Origin: Brevundimonas alba
Lineage (GTDB): Bacteria > Pseudomonadota > Alphaproteobacteria > Caulobacterales > Caulobacteraceae
Assembly (NCBI RefSeq): GCF_011927945.1
Contig: NZ_JAATJM010000001.1
Location: 1,063,501-1,127,500 of the forward strand
Direction: 5' to 3'
Length of the DNA stretch: 64,000 bases
How positions within the stretch are numbered: position 1 is the first letter of the stretch; every line of letters begins with the position of its first letter. Under the pieces are notes generated by a model. That model was given only the letters and a program-made list of their open reading frames with translations. It did no database searches and was not told where the DNA came from. Made by a program: the position numbers and the translations under genes. Below are positions 63,816 to 64,000 of the stretch, piece by piece.

Positions 63816-64000
63816 CAGTCCACCTCGCCCAGGAACGGGAAGATCGCCGCCTTGGCTTCGGGCTCGTCGAGCATGGGGGCGTGGCCAACGCCGGGGACCT
63901 CGACATAGTCCATCTTCGGGGCGCGCTTGCGCATCTTGGCGGCGATCGACTCGCTGAGCAGGTCGGAGGTCTCGCCTCGCACCAGCAGCACGGGCCGCGC
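63815..64000 (-). CDS. Alpha/beta hydrolase, C-terminal part (cut by window end)
   Basis: The last 61 residues of a reverse-strand gene whose start lies beyond the window. It reads ARPVLLVRGETSDLLSES then VPGVGHAPMLDEPEA to the stop at 63815-63817. The pattern of an acid in RGETSD and a His in VGHAP is the C-terminal half of a Ser-Asp-His hydrolase. The family and substrate cannot be fixed from this fragment. It overlaps the small membrane protein start by one base. Confidence 0.8.
   Translation of the reverse strand, partial: ARPVLLVRGETSDLLSESIAAKMRKRAPKMDYVEVPGVGHAPMLDEPEAKAAIFPFLGEVD

Overview
The window is a 64 kb piece of a high-GC alphaproteobacterial chromosome. The best fit is a Brevundimonas/Caulobacter-type member of the Caulobacterales. 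This is inferred from alphaproteobacterial-style AddA and AddB, a ShkA-type hybrid kinase next to an AmpG permease, an AmgK-MurU cell-wall recycling pair, and several exported S9 peptidases. Genes are packed tightly, with many 4- or 8-base start/stop overlaps, and convergent neighbours often abut or share their stop bases. I see no rRNA, tRNA, CRISPR array, insertion sequence or prophage. Almost everything is core chromosome.

Layout. 0-8 kb (+): a hydrolase, two rRNA-modifying enzymes, then trpF-trpB-(small exported protein)-trpA-accD-folC. 8-18 kb (-): an acyltransferase gene followed by tsaE-amgK-murU-addB-addA-trxA, a tightly overlapping operon that joins tRNA modification, peptidoglycan recycling and double-strand-break repair. 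18-26 kb (+): a small membrane protein, an S9 peptidase, an AsmA-like protein, a lipoprotein esterase and AMP nucleosidase. 26-30 kb (-): a phasin-like protein, a creatininase-family protein, and an EmrAB-type efflux operon with its TetR regulator and a palindromic operator between -35 and -10. 30-37 kb: amine oxidase, nth, an ATP-grasp protein, adenosine kinase and a MASE1 hybrid histidine kinase. 36.6-38.5 kb (-): Smr, Xre regulator, DUF2975 protein and an unannotated 38-residue ORF. 38.5-45 kb (+): rdgB, hemW, a 36-residue membrane protein ORF, rsmI, yraN, sirB1-like, gshB and comM.

45-64 kb: a shkA-like kinase with ampG; malic enzyme; S9 peptidase and dapF; a potassium channel with a zinc ribbon; two tandem S9A prolyl oligopeptidases; MarR, YciB and FtsY; then an inverted-repeat element just before nadE, a small membrane protein and a hydrolase cut by the window end.

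Connected functions. Tryptophan synthesis is grouped with fatty-acid and folate genes. AmpG (import of muropeptides), AmgK and MurU (re-use of MurNAc) form parts of one recycling route in two places. The shkA-like gene carries the residues that bind and gate on c-di-GMP in the Caulobacter protein. No clearly new large system is present. The best leads are small: two unlisted micro-proteins, the 38-residue ORF/DUF2975/Xre cluster, the gene between trpB and trpA, the 18-bp inverted-repeat element in front of nadE, and an AccD without its zinc-binding cysteines.
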